IMG/VR virus record: IMGVR_UViG_3300021963_000181
Coordinates: 1-50,958 of that record
Direction: 5' to 3' (one strand)
Length of the DNA stretch: 50,958 bases
Origin: a virus
In this document: one piece after another, positions 24,801 through 33,280 of the stretch
How the letters are laid out: every line of letters begins with the position of its first letter
Position numbering within the stretch: position 1 is the stretch's first letter
Notes under the pieces: model-generated
Told to the model about the DNA's origin: nothing
Database searches by the model: none
What the model saw: only the letters and a program-made list of their open reading frames with translations
Translations under genes and position numbers: made by a program

Positions 24801-25557
24801 TGCTGCATTAAAAGTTGGTGACGATTTAAATAGTGGAACCGTAACAAGTACTCAAACACGTACTTACACCAGTGGTAATTACAGATATACTGTGAAAGAT
24901 CGAACTAAGTATACAAATGACGTTTCATCAATATATACCGTTAGTGTGCCTGGTCCAAGAATTGTTACCAAAAAATCTATTCCATATCAGCGCGCCAAGT
25001 TTGTATTTTTTAAAGCTACAAATCTAAGACCCAATACCAGATTTTTTGCTTTCTACAATAACACAAACGTAAGTAGCTGGATCAACACTAGCGTATCATT
25101 TACAAATTATGGAAGTCTGTCAAGAACGTCACCTTATCTGGAAGTGGGCAATATATATAACGCAGAAACCCAATTTCCAGCAAACCTGGGCGGTCCGACA
25201 GACATCTATTCAGATGCTAGTGGGATTGTTGAGGGTGTGTTTTTAATTCCAAACACAGCCAACTTAAAATTCCCAACAGGAACAAATAAGTTAACGTTGA
25301 TTGATATCAGTGTTCTAGATTTAGATAAAGCTATATCTTATGCGGAAGCGGATTTTACATCATCTGGTATGTTAACAACATATCAAGATCAAACTATCAG
25401 TACACGGATGGTAAAAGTTGTTACAGAAACAGACCAGCTAGACCCAATTGTCATTAGCAAGACACGTATTCCAAGCAGCAGTAGCAGCGGTAGCGGTGGT
25501 AATGGCGTTGTCGTACAGACATATCCAAAACCTCAAGCGGCAAGAAACGGTCACTAA
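21880..25557 (+). CDS. Large DUF4815-type virion protein (baseplate/peripheral)
   Basis: A 1225-residue protein of the family known from cyanophages and other T4-like phages by N-terminal YHRILFNNGRSLQARELTQM, LQNQITKSGDFLFKDGSPIS. Repeated beta-rich segments follow (Gly-Ala-Thr-Ser-Gly-Val motifs). A coiled-coil section at ~790-820 (IGKLEDRLDRLEELTTLSLL) is followed by DRLKAGFTADNFSSHAYSDF, and a Ser/Gly linker stands near the C-terminus. Function is not established; as the largest protein of the wedge operon it may be the peripheral baseplate component replacing T4 gp10/gp7, which is an inference from location. Confidence 0.8.
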   Translation: MVTPVIKNTFLTTYRDDWKDSDNYHRILFNNGRSLQARELTQMQTILQNQITKSGDFLFKDGSPISGGQIHLSTSAEYVKLNTAVYDLPTNTATIIGDIFTGSTSGIKVRLDKVVVAEGADPATIYVSYVDNNSQTAADTTVPQRLRAGETLTGATSGVTLRVQSTNTTVNPCVGRGSTVSIASGTYYVAGHYVFADNQTIVVSKYSNTPTENIGFIVTEDIVTASDNSALYDNSGPNPNLSAPGADRYRIRLTIAKESEVDSGTVFFNVVKIDSGYIVQSVDGGTSDILNTIGDIMAKRTSEESGNYVVNPFIIKVQTNEDSDQRLDISVGPGLAYVNGYRVQTLANTNFTIPKPRDTTLYRNQVSAANYGNYVIASTLKGLPTFNTLVPVNLRSAVTYGGSTIGTARVRAIEENGANYNLYLFDVTMNSGQSFRDVRSIGTSTVKYADLILVDGVATIIDASNNNLFFDLPRYRPSQLSDIVLTTQRLFTGTTNGAGSVTLTAGTSEVFDDANSWITVVDSSGTVQSPTITISSPYTSAVLTGLPFSSAVTVAAYVQKNAGSVKTKTLLNRTNTYTPDGSGNITLDRADVYRINSVKLGSSSGADITSYYTFIDGQNDNYYDLGSLLLKNNKATPVGNIYVDFDYFSHGANGDFFAANSYTGQVAYENIPSHTQANGDVINLRDVLDFRPRISDAGTNFTGTGAVRVELPKNTDLVNFDAYYYRAQRGLIAINPDGSMSVGTGPSSVVNPKYPDVPPDSLILYRFALNPYMVDDLDMTSEYMRYRHYNMAAIGKLEDRLDRLEELTTLSLLELETANARILDSAGVDRLKAGFTADNFSSHAYSDFNNPEYAASIDFQRRELRPEFVQRSIELVYDSAASSGTILKGDTVYMQYSSVAWKSQPTFTNSEDVTSFEISKMVGEIKLSPASDVWFDEETLPKKIVDGGFDLDVKSTRTWAGWNGDWSGWDDTELAALKVGDDLNSGTVTSTQTRTYTSGNYRYTVKDRTKYTNDVSSIYTVSVPGPRIVTKKSIPYQRAKFVFFKATNLRPNTRFFAFYNNTNVSSWINTSVSFTNYGSLSRTSPYLEVGNIYNAETQFPANLGGPTDIYSDASGIVEGVFLIPNTANLKFPTGTNKLTLIDISVLDLDKAISYAEADFTSSGMLTTYQDQTISTRMVKVVTETDQLDPIVISKTRIPSSSSSGSGGNGVVVQTYPKPQAARNGH

Positions 25558-25558
25558 T

Positions 25559-25566
25559 GATAAATA
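25559..25566 (+). promoter_or_regulatory. Late-promoter-like GATAAATA
   Basis: One mismatch from the late box, overlapping the end of the 21880 gene, 38 bases before the ATG at 25605. Confidence 0.5.
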
Positions 25567-25604
25567 TGAATACCTTGCAAGTTAATATAGGCTGAGAAAA
25601 ATAA

Positions 25605-27194
25605 ATGGCACAAACGTATACCTCACGTTATTATCACCCAATTGCTCAAACGTTTCACGTTAATAATGATCAAGGGGTCTATATTACTCAACTGGGATTA
25701 TTTTTTACTCAGAAATCTACACTCTTTCCTGTGTCGGTAGAAATTAGACCTACGCTTGCGGGAGCTCCTGATCCTATAATTATTTTACCAGATTCGACCG
25801 TTGTAAAAGCTCCAGGCAGCGTTAATGTATCCACAAATGGTTCAGCAGAGACGTTGTTTGAATTTGATGAGCCAATATATCTTGCCCCTAAAACTTGGTA
25901 TGCTATTATTATAAAAAGCTACGCATCAGGTGCAAACGGATATAGTGTCGCAACAGCTAAACTTGGCGAGTTTTTATTTGGATCAACAGTAGCTAGATTT
26001 ACGGGTGATCTAGATCCAGGTGTATTTTTTAAATCTTCAAATGCGGTGACGTGGACTGAGAATCAAGAGCAAAATCTAAAATATAACCTGTATCGTGCAG
26101 CTTTTATTCCTACAACAGCCTCTGCTGTTTTTGTTGATGCTAATACCCCACGTAAGAAATTAGTAGCAGATCCTTTTTATGTTGACTCTGGATCAAATTC
26201 AATTATTGTTTCTCATCCCAACCACGGTTTTCAAGTAAACGATCGCGTTTACATTACAGGATTAACTGCAGCAACTCGATACAATGGTATATTGGGATCA
26301 AGTATCACTGGTAGAAATATCATTACTGCTGTTGATGGTTATGGATATAGCATCACTGCCGATTCGAGTTCAACCAGTAAAGGTGACTTTGGTGGTAGTA
26401 GTATTTTAGCTACACAGCAATATTTAATAGATGTGGGTCAATTACAAATCCAACACGCTATTCCTCCAACAACTACTATAACATATAGTGGTGAGTTCAC
26501 GACATCCAAATCGTTTGCTAGCATAACAGAGACTGCATATGCTTCTGGAGATATTATAGCTATTGAGAACCAAAAAGATCTATATTTTACTCAACCTCAT
26601 GTTATTATGAATGATTCAAATGAAGATCTTAGTATCGGTGGTGGAACTTCTACAACTATTACTGGCACTATGAATAGAGTAGCTACAAATGACTTTATCG
26701 CTCCTGCAATTGATTTGCAGCGCGCTAACTTGCTAGCTATTAACAATCTTATTGACAATCCAGATTCAGCTGCAACAAGTGGATTTAATGTGCCCTTACA
26801 GTTTGTTGCTGAAACGGATCGTGCTGCAGGATCGGCACTAGCTAAACACATTACAATTCCAATCACATTGGCAGAACCTGCTGTCGGTATTAAGATTATC
26901 TTTGCTGCAAACAGACCAAATGGAACAGACTTCAAAGTATACTACAGAGTTGTTGAAGCGGGCGCTGATAGAAATATTAAAAATATTCCTTGGATCGAAG
27001 AATCAATTGACGTTCCAATGCCAACTGACCAAAATCCAACCAAGTATAGAGAGTACAGATACACTGTTGGTGGTGAGTATATTGGAACAATGCAACCATT
27101 CACAAAATACCAAATCAAGATTGTTATGACGTCTGTCTCATCATCTGTTATTCCTAGAATTAAGGATTTGAGAACCATCGCATTGGGTGTATAA
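25605..27194 (+). CDS. Virion structural protein accompanying the DUF4815 protein
   Basis: A 529-residue beta-rich protein. The opening SRYYHPIAQTFHVNNDQGVY, ITQLGLFFTQKSTLFPVSVE and LAPKTWYAIIIKSYASGANG resemble the protein that habitually follows DUF4815 proteins in cyanophages. It reads as a jelly-roll-type N-terminal domain followed by further beta domains (VSHPNHGFQVNDRVYITGL). No enzyme motif is visible. It is probably a peripheral baseplate or fibre-attachment protein; no T4 number assigned. Confidence 0.7.
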   Translation: MAQTYTSRYYHPIAQTFHVNNDQGVYITQLGLFFTQKSTLFPVSVEIRPTLAGAPDPIIILPDSTVVKAPGSVNVSTNGSAETLFEFDEPIYLAPKTWYAIIIKSYASGANGYSVATAKLGEFLFGSTVARFTGDLDPGVFFKSSNAVTWTENQEQNLKYNLYRAAFIPTTASAVFVDANTPRKKLVADPFYVDSGSNSIIVSHPNHGFQVNDRVYITGLTAATRYNGILGSSITGRNIITAVDGYGYSITADSSSTSKGDFGGSSILATQQYLIDVGQLQIQHAIPPTTTITYSGEFTTSKSFASITETAYASGDIIAIENQKDLYFTQPHVIMNDSNEDLSIGGGTSTTITGTMNRVATNDFIAPAIDLQRANLLAINNLIDNPDSAATSGFNVPLQFVAETDRAAGSALAKHITIPITLAEPAVGIKIIFAANRPNGTDFKVYYRVVEAGADRNIKNIPWIEESIDVPMPTDQNPTKYREYRYTVGGEYIGTMQPFTKYQIKIVMTSVSSSVIPRIKDLRTIALGV

Positions 27195-27400
27195 TGGATA
27201 ACTATATTAAGGTTGACGGTCAACCTAGCCTTGTTCGAGATAGAAACTCTGGTGCTATAATCAATATAAATACTACAGAATTTGAAAAAGCGCGGCTGGC
27301 TAAACAAGCTAAGAAGCGTCAAGAACAAGAGCTGCAAGATCTAAAGCATGAAGTATCTGAATTAAAATCCTTGCTCCTAAAACTGATAGAAAAGAGCTGA
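27194..27400 (+). CDS. Small coiled-coil virion-operon protein
   Basis: A 68-residue protein: a short N-terminal segment (IKVDGQPSLVRDRNSGAIIN) with the conserved VRD-x-x-x-GAIIN pattern seen in small proteins of cyanophage structural operons, then a coiled coil from ~30 to 66 (ELQDLKHEVSELKSLLLKLI). It starts on a TAATG overlap with the preceding gene and ends two bases before the repeat fibre, so it is strictly co-translated. It may be an assembly factor or a linker protein. Confidence 0.7.
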   Translation: MDNYIKVDGQPSLVRDRNSGAIININTTEFEKARLAKQAKKRQEQELQDLKHEVSELKSLLLKLIEKS

Positions 27401-27401
27401 G

Positions 27402-29624
27402 ATGACAAGAGTAGTAATCGGACCGTCTACAACACTAACTGCCTGGAAGAATTCGCAGAATTCACTAGATTCTGATGTTGGCGTGCGTACATCGCTTACT
27501 GCGACCAGCAAAGCCACGTTGGTAGCGGCGATTAACGAGCTGGATTCTGATCTATTTGGATCTGGCGGGGGCAGAGCTAGGACTTCCCTTACAACCGCTT
27601 CTAAAACGATTCTAGGCGCTGTAAACGAGCTTGACAGCGATGTTGGTGCACGTGCATCGCTAACTACATCGAGTAAGATTAGTCTTGTTGCAGCTATCAA
27701 TGAGCATGACGCTGAACTTGGTTCAATTACATCAGGCGCAATGGGTACGACCGCTTCAACAGTAAGTGGTGCTATCAAAGAGCACGATTCAGATATCGGA
27801 ACACGCTCTAGCTTAACTACCACAATTAAGACAAGTCTCGTGGCAGCTATCAACGAGCTTGATAGTGACATTGGCAATCGTTCAAGTCTAACGACAGCGA
27901 ATACATCAACACTTGTTGCAGCAGTTAATGAACTCGACAGCGACGTTGGCAATCGTTCAAGTCTAACAACAGCGAATAAGTCTACTCTCGTAGCGGCTGT
28001 TAACGAACTTGATAGCGATATGGGTGCAAGATCGTCACTGACAACTGCTAACAAGGTCAGCTTGGTTCTTGCGATTAATGAGCATGATGCTGAGCTTGGT
28101 ACAATCACCTCTGGTGCAATGGGAACAACAGCCTCAACTGTCAGTGGTGCTATCAAAGAACACGACTCGGATATCGGCACTCGATCAAGTTTAACAACAG
28201 CAATTAAAACAAACTTAGTTGCAGCTATTAACGAACTTGATTCTGATATTGGTAACCGTTCAAGTCTAACAACATCCAACAAATCGACACTTGTTGCAGC
28301 AGTCAATGAAGTCGATTCTGATGTTGGATCAAGATTAAGTCTAACAACTACAAATAAATCTTCACTTGTTGCAGCTATTAACGAACTTGATGGTGAACAC
28401 GGTGTGCTTTCTACTCTCACAACTGTAACTAAAGATAATTTTGTTAACGCAATTAACGAACTAAAAATTCGTGTAGATGCCCTCGATAGTAGTGCAACCG
28501 CTATTTTAGATAGTGCGTTTGGTGCAATTGGTTCACTATCAACTCTTAAAACTACAGTTAAAACTGATCTAGTATCAGCAATTAACGAGGCTTATGATGA
28601 TATTGACTCGTCTCGTATTAGAAGTCTCTCTATATCATCTGCTAAAATTCAAAACAATGCGGTTACACTCGGAACTCAAACAACTGGTAACTATGTTGCG
28701 TCATTAGTTGCAGGAACTGGTATTACACTCACCAACAACACTGGTGAGACTGCAACCCCAACAGTTGCGATTGGTCAGGCTGTTGGAACAACATCCAACG
28801 TGACGTTTAATGACGTTATTGTAAGTGGCAACTTGACTGTATCCGGTACAACAACGAGTATCAATACAGAAACTATTACTCTAAACGATAATATTATTGT
28901 ATTGAATAACAATGCTACTGGCACCCCAAGCGAGAACGCTGGTATTGAAATTGAGCGTGGGGATTCTGCTAACGTACTGATTCGTTGGAATGAAGCTACC
29001 AATCGTTGGGGCTTTACAAACGATGGAACCAACTACCACAACATTCCAACATTTGATGAATATATTGATAGTGCAACATCTAAGTATCCAACAACTTACG
29101 CTTGGACTGGTGGGACAACTGCAGGTCCTACAGGATCTCTAACAGGTAATAACCTAACAGCGGTTTCGTTTGGCGCAATTCCATCTGCTAGTGCAACAGC
29201 TTCTGGTATTATCACAACGGGTGCTCAGACGATTGCTGGTGCTAAAACATTTAGCAGCACGATTAGTGGTTCAATTGATGGTAACGCTGGAACGGCAACA
29301 ACTCTAGCAACAGGTCGAAACTTCTCGCTAACAGGTGACGTTACAGCCACGGCGATTAGCTTTAATGGTTCTGGCGCTGTTGCACTATCCACATCGATTG
29401 CAACAGATGCGGTTGACTCATCAAACATTCTTGCTTTGTCGATATCAACAGGTAAACTTCAAAATGATGCTGTGACTTCTGCAAAACTTGGACCAGGATC
29501 TGTTGACTCTGCGTCATTGAAGTCCGCTGTCATTACTTCTGCAAAACTTGCATCGGCAGTTACATTGGTCATATATAACTCGGCAGGTTCAGCTCTAAAG
29601 ACAATGTATGGTGCAGGTTCGTAA
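27402..29624 (+). CDS. Repeat-built tail fibre protein
   Basis: A 740-residue protein. Residues ~20-350 consist of about 13 tandem units of 25 residues, typified by SLTTANKSTLVAAVNELDSD, most likely a trimeric coiled-coil shaft since Leu/Val recur with heptad-like spacing. A 126-residue block of five units is itself duplicated. Residues ~470-545 carry a fibre module (GNLTVSGTTTSINTETITLN, IVLNNNATGTPSENAGIEIE) also found in the fibres at 34638 and 36274. It ends VIYNSAGSALKTMYGAGS, closely matching the C-terminus of the 36274 fibre. Likely a host-recognition or linking fibre. Confidence 0.8.
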   Translation: MTRVVIGPSTTLTAWKNSQNSLDSDVGVRTSLTATSKATLVAAINELDSDLFGSGGGRARTSLTTASKTILGAVNELDSDVGARASLTTSSKISLVAAINEHDAELGSITSGAMGTTASTVSGAIKEHDSDIGTRSSLTTTIKTSLVAAINELDSDIGNRSSLTTANTSTLVAAVNELDSDVGNRSSLTTANKSTLVAAVNELDSDMGARSSLTTANKVSLVLAINEHDAELGTITSGAMGTTASTVSGAIKEHDSDIGTRSSLTTAIKTNLVAAINELDSDIGNRSSLTTSNKSTLVAAVNEVDSDVGSRLSLTTTNKSSLVAAINELDGEHGVLSTLTTVTKDNFVNAINELKIRVDALDSSATAILDSAFGAIGSLSTLKTTVKTDLVSAINEAYDDIDSSRIRSLSISSAKIQNNAVTLGTQTTGNYVASLVAGTGITLTNNTGETATPTVAIGQAVGTTSNVTFNDVIVSGNLTVSGTTTSINTETITLNDNIIVLNNNATGTPSENAGIEIERGDSANVLIRWNEATNRWGFTNDGTNYHNIPTFDEYIDSATSKYPTTYAWTGGTTAGPTGSLTGNNLTAVSFGAIPSASATASGIITTGAQTIAGAKTFSSTISGSIDGNAGTATTLATGRNFSLTGDVTATAISFNGSGAVALSTSIATDAVDSSNILALSISTGKLQNDAVTSAKLGPGSVDSASLKSAVITSAKLASAVTLVIYNSAGSALKTMYGAGS
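27463..28455 (+). repeat. Tandem 75-bp (25-codon) repeats with a 378-bp higher-order duplication
   Basis: Units coding for SLTTxNKxxLVAAxNELDSD repeat in tandem. A block of five units starting at 27702 returns at 28080 (378 bp), with nearly the same protein but many synonymous codon changes. Confidence 0.85.
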
Positions 29625-29627
29625 TAA

Positions 29628-30563
29628 ATGGCAGTTAGAACACCCCTAAAACTAGATGGGTCTAATAATCTTATTGAGATGAGCTCAACAGATATTGCGA
29701 ACATCAAACTTGAGATGATTCGCCAGTATGCTTTGAGTCCATCTGTTGCATTGACATATTCTGCAGGGTTGGGTAACCTACCAGCAATGTCTGATACTCG
29801 CTATCAAGCTGGTGCAGCACTTGTTGATACCGTAGCATTCCCAGCTGAAACTCTTACTGCCGAACCAAACCAGCTTACCGTTACGTATCAAAGTGTGGTG
29901 GAAACATTTACCACATTATCCGCACCAGCAGATACAAACAATGTGGCATTTCCTGTATACTTGAACGCATCAAACCATATCCAAGCTATGACGCTAACTG
30001 ATATGTACGATACGTTTGTTAATGATGTGATCACCACACTGACAACAAACAGCTTTAGTACATCACAAGCTGGTACATATTATGTGCACACTGCAAACAC
30101 TTTGGCGGGTGCAACATTGGTTAGCGCATCTCCGATATTTACTGATACACGTCCAGATCTAACACTATACACAACTCCTCCTGAAACTCAAGACCAGCCA
30201 GTTACTGTAACTAACTACTATCTGTTTGTGATTGATGAGGCAACAGTTGGAACAATTCCAACACCAATATATGCACGGTCAGCAGATGGTAACTTGCAGC
30301 AATATACAACGGCAGCATTCCAAACTATACTACAAAACCTTGTTAGATATTATGCAGCAAACGTAGTCGGCGCTAAGATTGAGTACAACATTTCCACATC
30401 CTCTACAGGTGGAAGAGGTTCGGGTATGGTTAACACAGACTATACAAGCGTTACAGGAACCTACACAACAACTCAAGTACTTGATAACTACTATGCTCAA
30501 GAATTTCCAAACGGTACTTTATCAACAATTAATACATATTACTTAAATTGCACTAGAGCATAA
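29628..30563 (+). CDS. Virion structural protein, unknown
   Basis: A 311-residue Thr/Ser/Asn-rich protein, starting AVRTPLKLDGSNNLIEMS and ending YYAQEFPNGTLSTINTYYLN. Beta-rich composition, no Cys-rich or catalytic motif, no membrane segment. It follows the repeat fibre by three bases and precedes a possible chaperone, so it may be a fibre-associated or baseplate-decorating protein. I do not recognise the family beyond a general resemblance to cyanophage structural proteins. Confidence 0.65.
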   Translation: MAVRTPLKLDGSNNLIEMSSTDIANIKLEMIRQYALSPSVALTYSAGLGNLPAMSDTRYQAGAALVDTVAFPAETLTAEPNQLTVTYQSVVETFTTLSAPADTNNVAFPVYLNASNHIQAMTLTDMYDTFVNDVITTLTTNSFSTSQAGTYYVHTANTLAGATLVSASPIFTDTRPDLTLYTTPPETQDQPVTVTNYYLFVIDEATVGTIPTPIYARSADGNLQQYTTAAFQTILQNLVRYYAANVVGAKIEYNISTSSTGGRGSGMVNTDYTSVTGTYTTTQVLDNYYAQEFPNGTLSTINTYYLNCTRA

Positions 30564-30572
30564 GGATTTATT

Positions 30573-31163
30573 ATGGCGATCTTTTCCAACAAACAAATTC
30601 TAAAAGCTGTTTTCACCAATAACGCTAATGATACAATCGAGATTGTGTTTAACCACAAGCAAGATGGTGAGACACCTGAGTATATTAGCATTTGGGTTCC
30701 TGCTACCGACCCTCAGAATGAAAATCTAGTAGCGCTCAAAGAAGCTGGTTGGTCGTTTGAAAGAATCCAACGAGAAACGCATGAAAGTATCGACGCGCTG
30801 CTTAAAGCTCGCCAAGCTCAAATTCACCAGCAGATTGACGCAAAAGTAAAAGAGCAGGTTGACCGCTATTACGAAATCATTAATAGTGAAACTGAAATGA
30901 CCAGAGAGCAGATTGCTGCTGCATATGAACAGCGCTATGCTGAAATGATAAACACTGGGCCAGCTATTACCACAACGATTTTTCAATCTGTACTAGATAA
31001 TAATCTCGATGAAGAGCTATTGTTTAAATCAAAGCTAGCTGCATTTGAGTTACCAAAGATTAAAGACTTAAAAGATAGAGCAGTTAAACAAAAGATTAGA
31101 ACTGCAAAATCTCTAATGGAACTGTTTGGCGTATTGGATTCGTTGTTACAAGAGGTTAAATGA
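30573..31163 (+). CDS. Unknown protein, possible fibre assembly chaperone
   Basis: A 196-residue protein with a small N-terminal beta domain (QILKAVFTNNANDTIEIVFN; EYISIWVPATDPQNENLVAL) and a long helical C-terminal part rich in Lys, Glu and Gln (ARQAQIHQQIDAKVKEQVDR). Helical, highly charged proteins next to fibre genes are often fibre or tail assembly chaperones, but no recognised chaperone signature is present. An ATGA overlap couples it to the first glycosyltransferase. Confidence 0.6.
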   Translation: MAIFSNKQILKAVFTNNANDTIEIVFNHKQDGETPEYISIWVPATDPQNENLVALKEAGWSFERIQRETHESIDALLKARQAQIHQQIDAKVKEQVDRYYEIINSETEMTREQIAAAYEQRYAEMINTGPAITTTIFQSVLDNNLDEELLFKSKLAAFELPKIKDLKDRAVKQKIRTAKSLMELFGVLDSLLQEVK

Positions 31164-31822
31164 ATATTATCTTTGTGAATTTTGGCACCAAGTATACACC
31201 TTGGGATGTCAATCGACTATACGATGGTTTGAAGAAATATGATAGAGGCTTCAAATATTATGTTTACACCGACAATGGTATTAAGGATCTGGGGCTATAC
31301 GGTTTAGAATTTACCGTTGTAAAGCCAATGAAACCAACACTACCCAAATGGTGGAATAAGCTAGCTATGTTTAGTGAGGCTTTTCCAGCCAAGGGTAAAA
31401 ATCTATACTTTGATTTAGACACCGTTATTCAAGGTGACCCATTTACCGTATTAGATAATATTGATTGGGACAAGCTAACAATGATTGATTGCCATTGGAA
31501 ATCAAAAGATATTGTTAGATTAACTAATCTAGATGTAACAGTTAATTCATCTATACTAGCTTGGCACTCAGACAATCCTAAAATTCACAATATCTGGAAC
31601 CATTTTAACAGTGGTTACAAAGACTATTACCTAAGAAAATATGTTGGTATTGATAGATTTTTAGCACATGAACCTTTCGATAAAGATCTGTTTGCTTACT
31701 TCCCACACGATTACATAATGTCGTATAAGTATGAAAGTCACGATAAGGTGGCTCCTGTGATAACTTTTGAGGAACTTGATTTTGGATCAATTGATACTGT
31801 ACAGATCACTCAAGCTAATTGA
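31160..31822 (+). CDS. GT-A fold glycosyltransferase 1
   Basis: A 220-residue protein. FVNFGTKYTPWDVNRLYDGL, KWWNKLAMFSEAFPAKGKNL and YFDLDTVIQGD form the GT-A pattern, with the metal and sugar-nucleotide binding DxD at D85-D87. It is likely to transfer a hexose or similar from a nucleotide sugar. It lacks membrane segments, so it is cytoplasmic. It begins on an ATGA overlap and leads a four-gene island of transferases within the fibre operon. The substrate is unknown; virion proteins or host surface sugar are the candidates. Confidence 0.8.
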   Translation: MNIIFVNFGTKYTPWDVNRLYDGLKKYDRGFKYYVYTDNGIKDLGLYGLEFTVVKPMKPTLPKWWNKLAMFSEAFPAKGKNLYFDLDTVIQGDPFTVLDNIDWDKLTMIDCHWKSKDIVRLTNLDVTVNSSILAWHSDNPKIHNIWNHFNSGYKDYYLRKYVGIDRFLAHEPFDKDLFAYFPHDYIMSYKYESHDKVAPVITFEELDFGSIDTVQITQAN

Positions 31823-32420
31823 AGAGATCTATGATGAGTCTATGTACGGTGATCCTGACGTCTACAGGATTAAGGACATTGTCCACAGCGTAGACATCAA
31901 CCATTGGAAAAGCAAGCAGTGGCTGGTTGACGTGTTTAGCCAAGTATACGGTTTTGAATCTGGTAAGGTGTTTGTTGCTGGTGGCTGGTACGGACTTTTA
32001 AGTTTCTTGCTGCGTAAGAGATATCCAGACAAATCTTTCAATATTACATCGGCTGATATGGATCCAAAGTGTGAACAATTTGGTTATAAGTTGTTTCCTG
32101 ATCAAGACATTCAATTCAAAACAATGGATGTTGTAAAAACAGACCAGACGTTTGATGACTGTACAGCGATTATCTGCACTAGCTGTGAGCATATCGATAA
32201 AGATGATCTTGCGTTCTTTATTAGCGGTAAGCCCGAAAACGCTTGGTTGGTGTTGCAAACAAACAACTATAAAGATCTTGCCTCGCACGTCAACTGTAGT
32301 GAAAGCCTTGAAGATTTTGTAGAGTTTGTCAGCAAAGTAATGCCAAGCGATACGTATTGGGCATATAAGGGAGCTTTGAATCTTGGGGACTTCACTCGTT
32401 ATATGGTTATAGTCAGATGA
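31767..32420 (+). CDS. SAM-dependent methyltransferase-like protein
   Basis: Up to 217 residues. KVFVAGGWYGLLSFLLRKRY gives the glycine-rich motif I of class I methyltransferases, ITSADMDPKCEQFG the acidic motif II, and IICTSCEHIDKDDLAFFISG the motif IV region. The start is unsure: the frame opens at a TTG (31767), another TTG is at 31791, and the first ATG is at 31842. The segment LIEEIYDESMYGDPDVYRIK looks like part of the protein, which favours a start before 31842, overlapping the glycosyltransferase. An O-methylation of a sugar or of an unknown acceptor is possible from the context. Confidence 0.7.
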   Translation: MRNLILDQLILYRSLKLIEEIYDESMYGDPDVYRIKDIVHSVDINHWKSKQWLVDVFSQVYGFESGKVFVAGGWYGLLSFLLRKRYPDKSFNITSADMDPKCEQFGYKLFPDQDIQFKTMDVVKTDQTFDDCTAIICTSCEHIDKDDLAFFISGKPENAWLVLQTNNYKDLASHVNCSESLEDFVEFVSKVMPSDTYWAYKGALNLGDFTRYMVIVR

Positions 32421-33280
32421 AAAGAATAATCTTCACAATCTTTATTAACATCCCAGACGAAGAGCTGGATAACCCTGCACCTTATTCAGCTGATGGTGTT
32501 CAACACGTAACTGATAAGAGTAAGAAGACTAAAGACCAGTTAACAAAGTATAAAGATCAGCTAATTGAACGACAACATCAATATGCTAACAAGTTAGGTG
32601 TTGAGTATAGAGTTTATCAATGGGATCAGACTTATACAGACTTTGTCGAGCATTTTAAGCAAAACTATCCCCAGATTTCTCACTACGATATTATATGCTT
32701 TTACAAACACCACTTAATGTTATTACTTGCAGAGCAGTATGATGAAATCTGTTACTTTGATTTAGATATTATTCCTAACACAGATGAGAATATCTTTAAC
32801 GCATTTGATATAGCTAATACGTTTGCTGTTCCAGATTCGAATAAAGAAGCAGAATGGGGTAAAACAGTCAATGCAAAATACTATAACACATGCATTCGCA
32901 ACCCCGCAACAAAGTATTGGAATGCTCATGCAATGTTGTGGGAAGAAGGTTTTGAACCTGATCAGCACGTTTACAATACAGGTATAATGATTGCTTCAAG
33001 CGAGATCATTAAGAAGTTAGATTACTTTGGTGGGTTCCAAGCAACAATTGATCTAATGACACATCTAAAGAATCAAACTCCATCAATGTATCCTAAAAAT
33101 ATTCAAAGGGTTTTTAACTATGATAATGAGACTATTTTTAGCTACAAACTAATCAGCAATAATGTTCAATCGACACTGCTAGGAGATATGTGGCACCATG
33201 TTGTGGATAAAATTCCACATGATCCAGCAGCTAAAATATACCATATCATTAATAAAAAGTTTCAGATATTCTTTGAATGA
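32417..33280 (+). CDS. GT-A fold glycosyltransferase 2
   Basis: A 287-residue protein. The DxD is at D115-D117 in EICYFDLDIIPNTDENIF. It is followed by VYNTGIMIASSEIIKKLDYF, the acceptor-side NTG motif seen in GT8-like enzymes. The N-terminal RQHQYANKLGVEYRVYQWDQ resembles the nucleotide-sugar domain of the same family. It begins on an ATGA overlap with the methyltransferase and ends on another with the third transferase, so all are made in a fixed ratio. The specific sugar cannot be told. Confidence 0.78.
   Translation: MKRIIFTIFINIPDEELDNPAPYSADGVQHVTDKSKKTKDQLTKYKDQLIERQHQYANKLGVEYRVYQWDQTYTDFVEHFKQNYPQISHYDIICFYKHHLMLLLAEQYDEICYFDLDIIPNTDENIFNAFDIANTFAVPDSNKEAEWGKTVNAKYYNTCIRNPATKYWNAHAMLWEEGFEPDQHVYNTGIMIASSEIIKKLDYFGGFQATIDLMTHLKNQTPSMYPKNIQRVFNYDNETIFSYKLISNNVQSTLLGDMWHHVVDKIPHDPAAKIYHIINKKFQIFFE

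Noticed and set aside
27377-28420. Long antisense frame of 347 codons opposite the repeat fibre
   Set aside because: It is a by-product of the codon pattern of the sense repeats; no ribosome site, no promoter, and a Ser/Val/Leu-rich low-complexity product.
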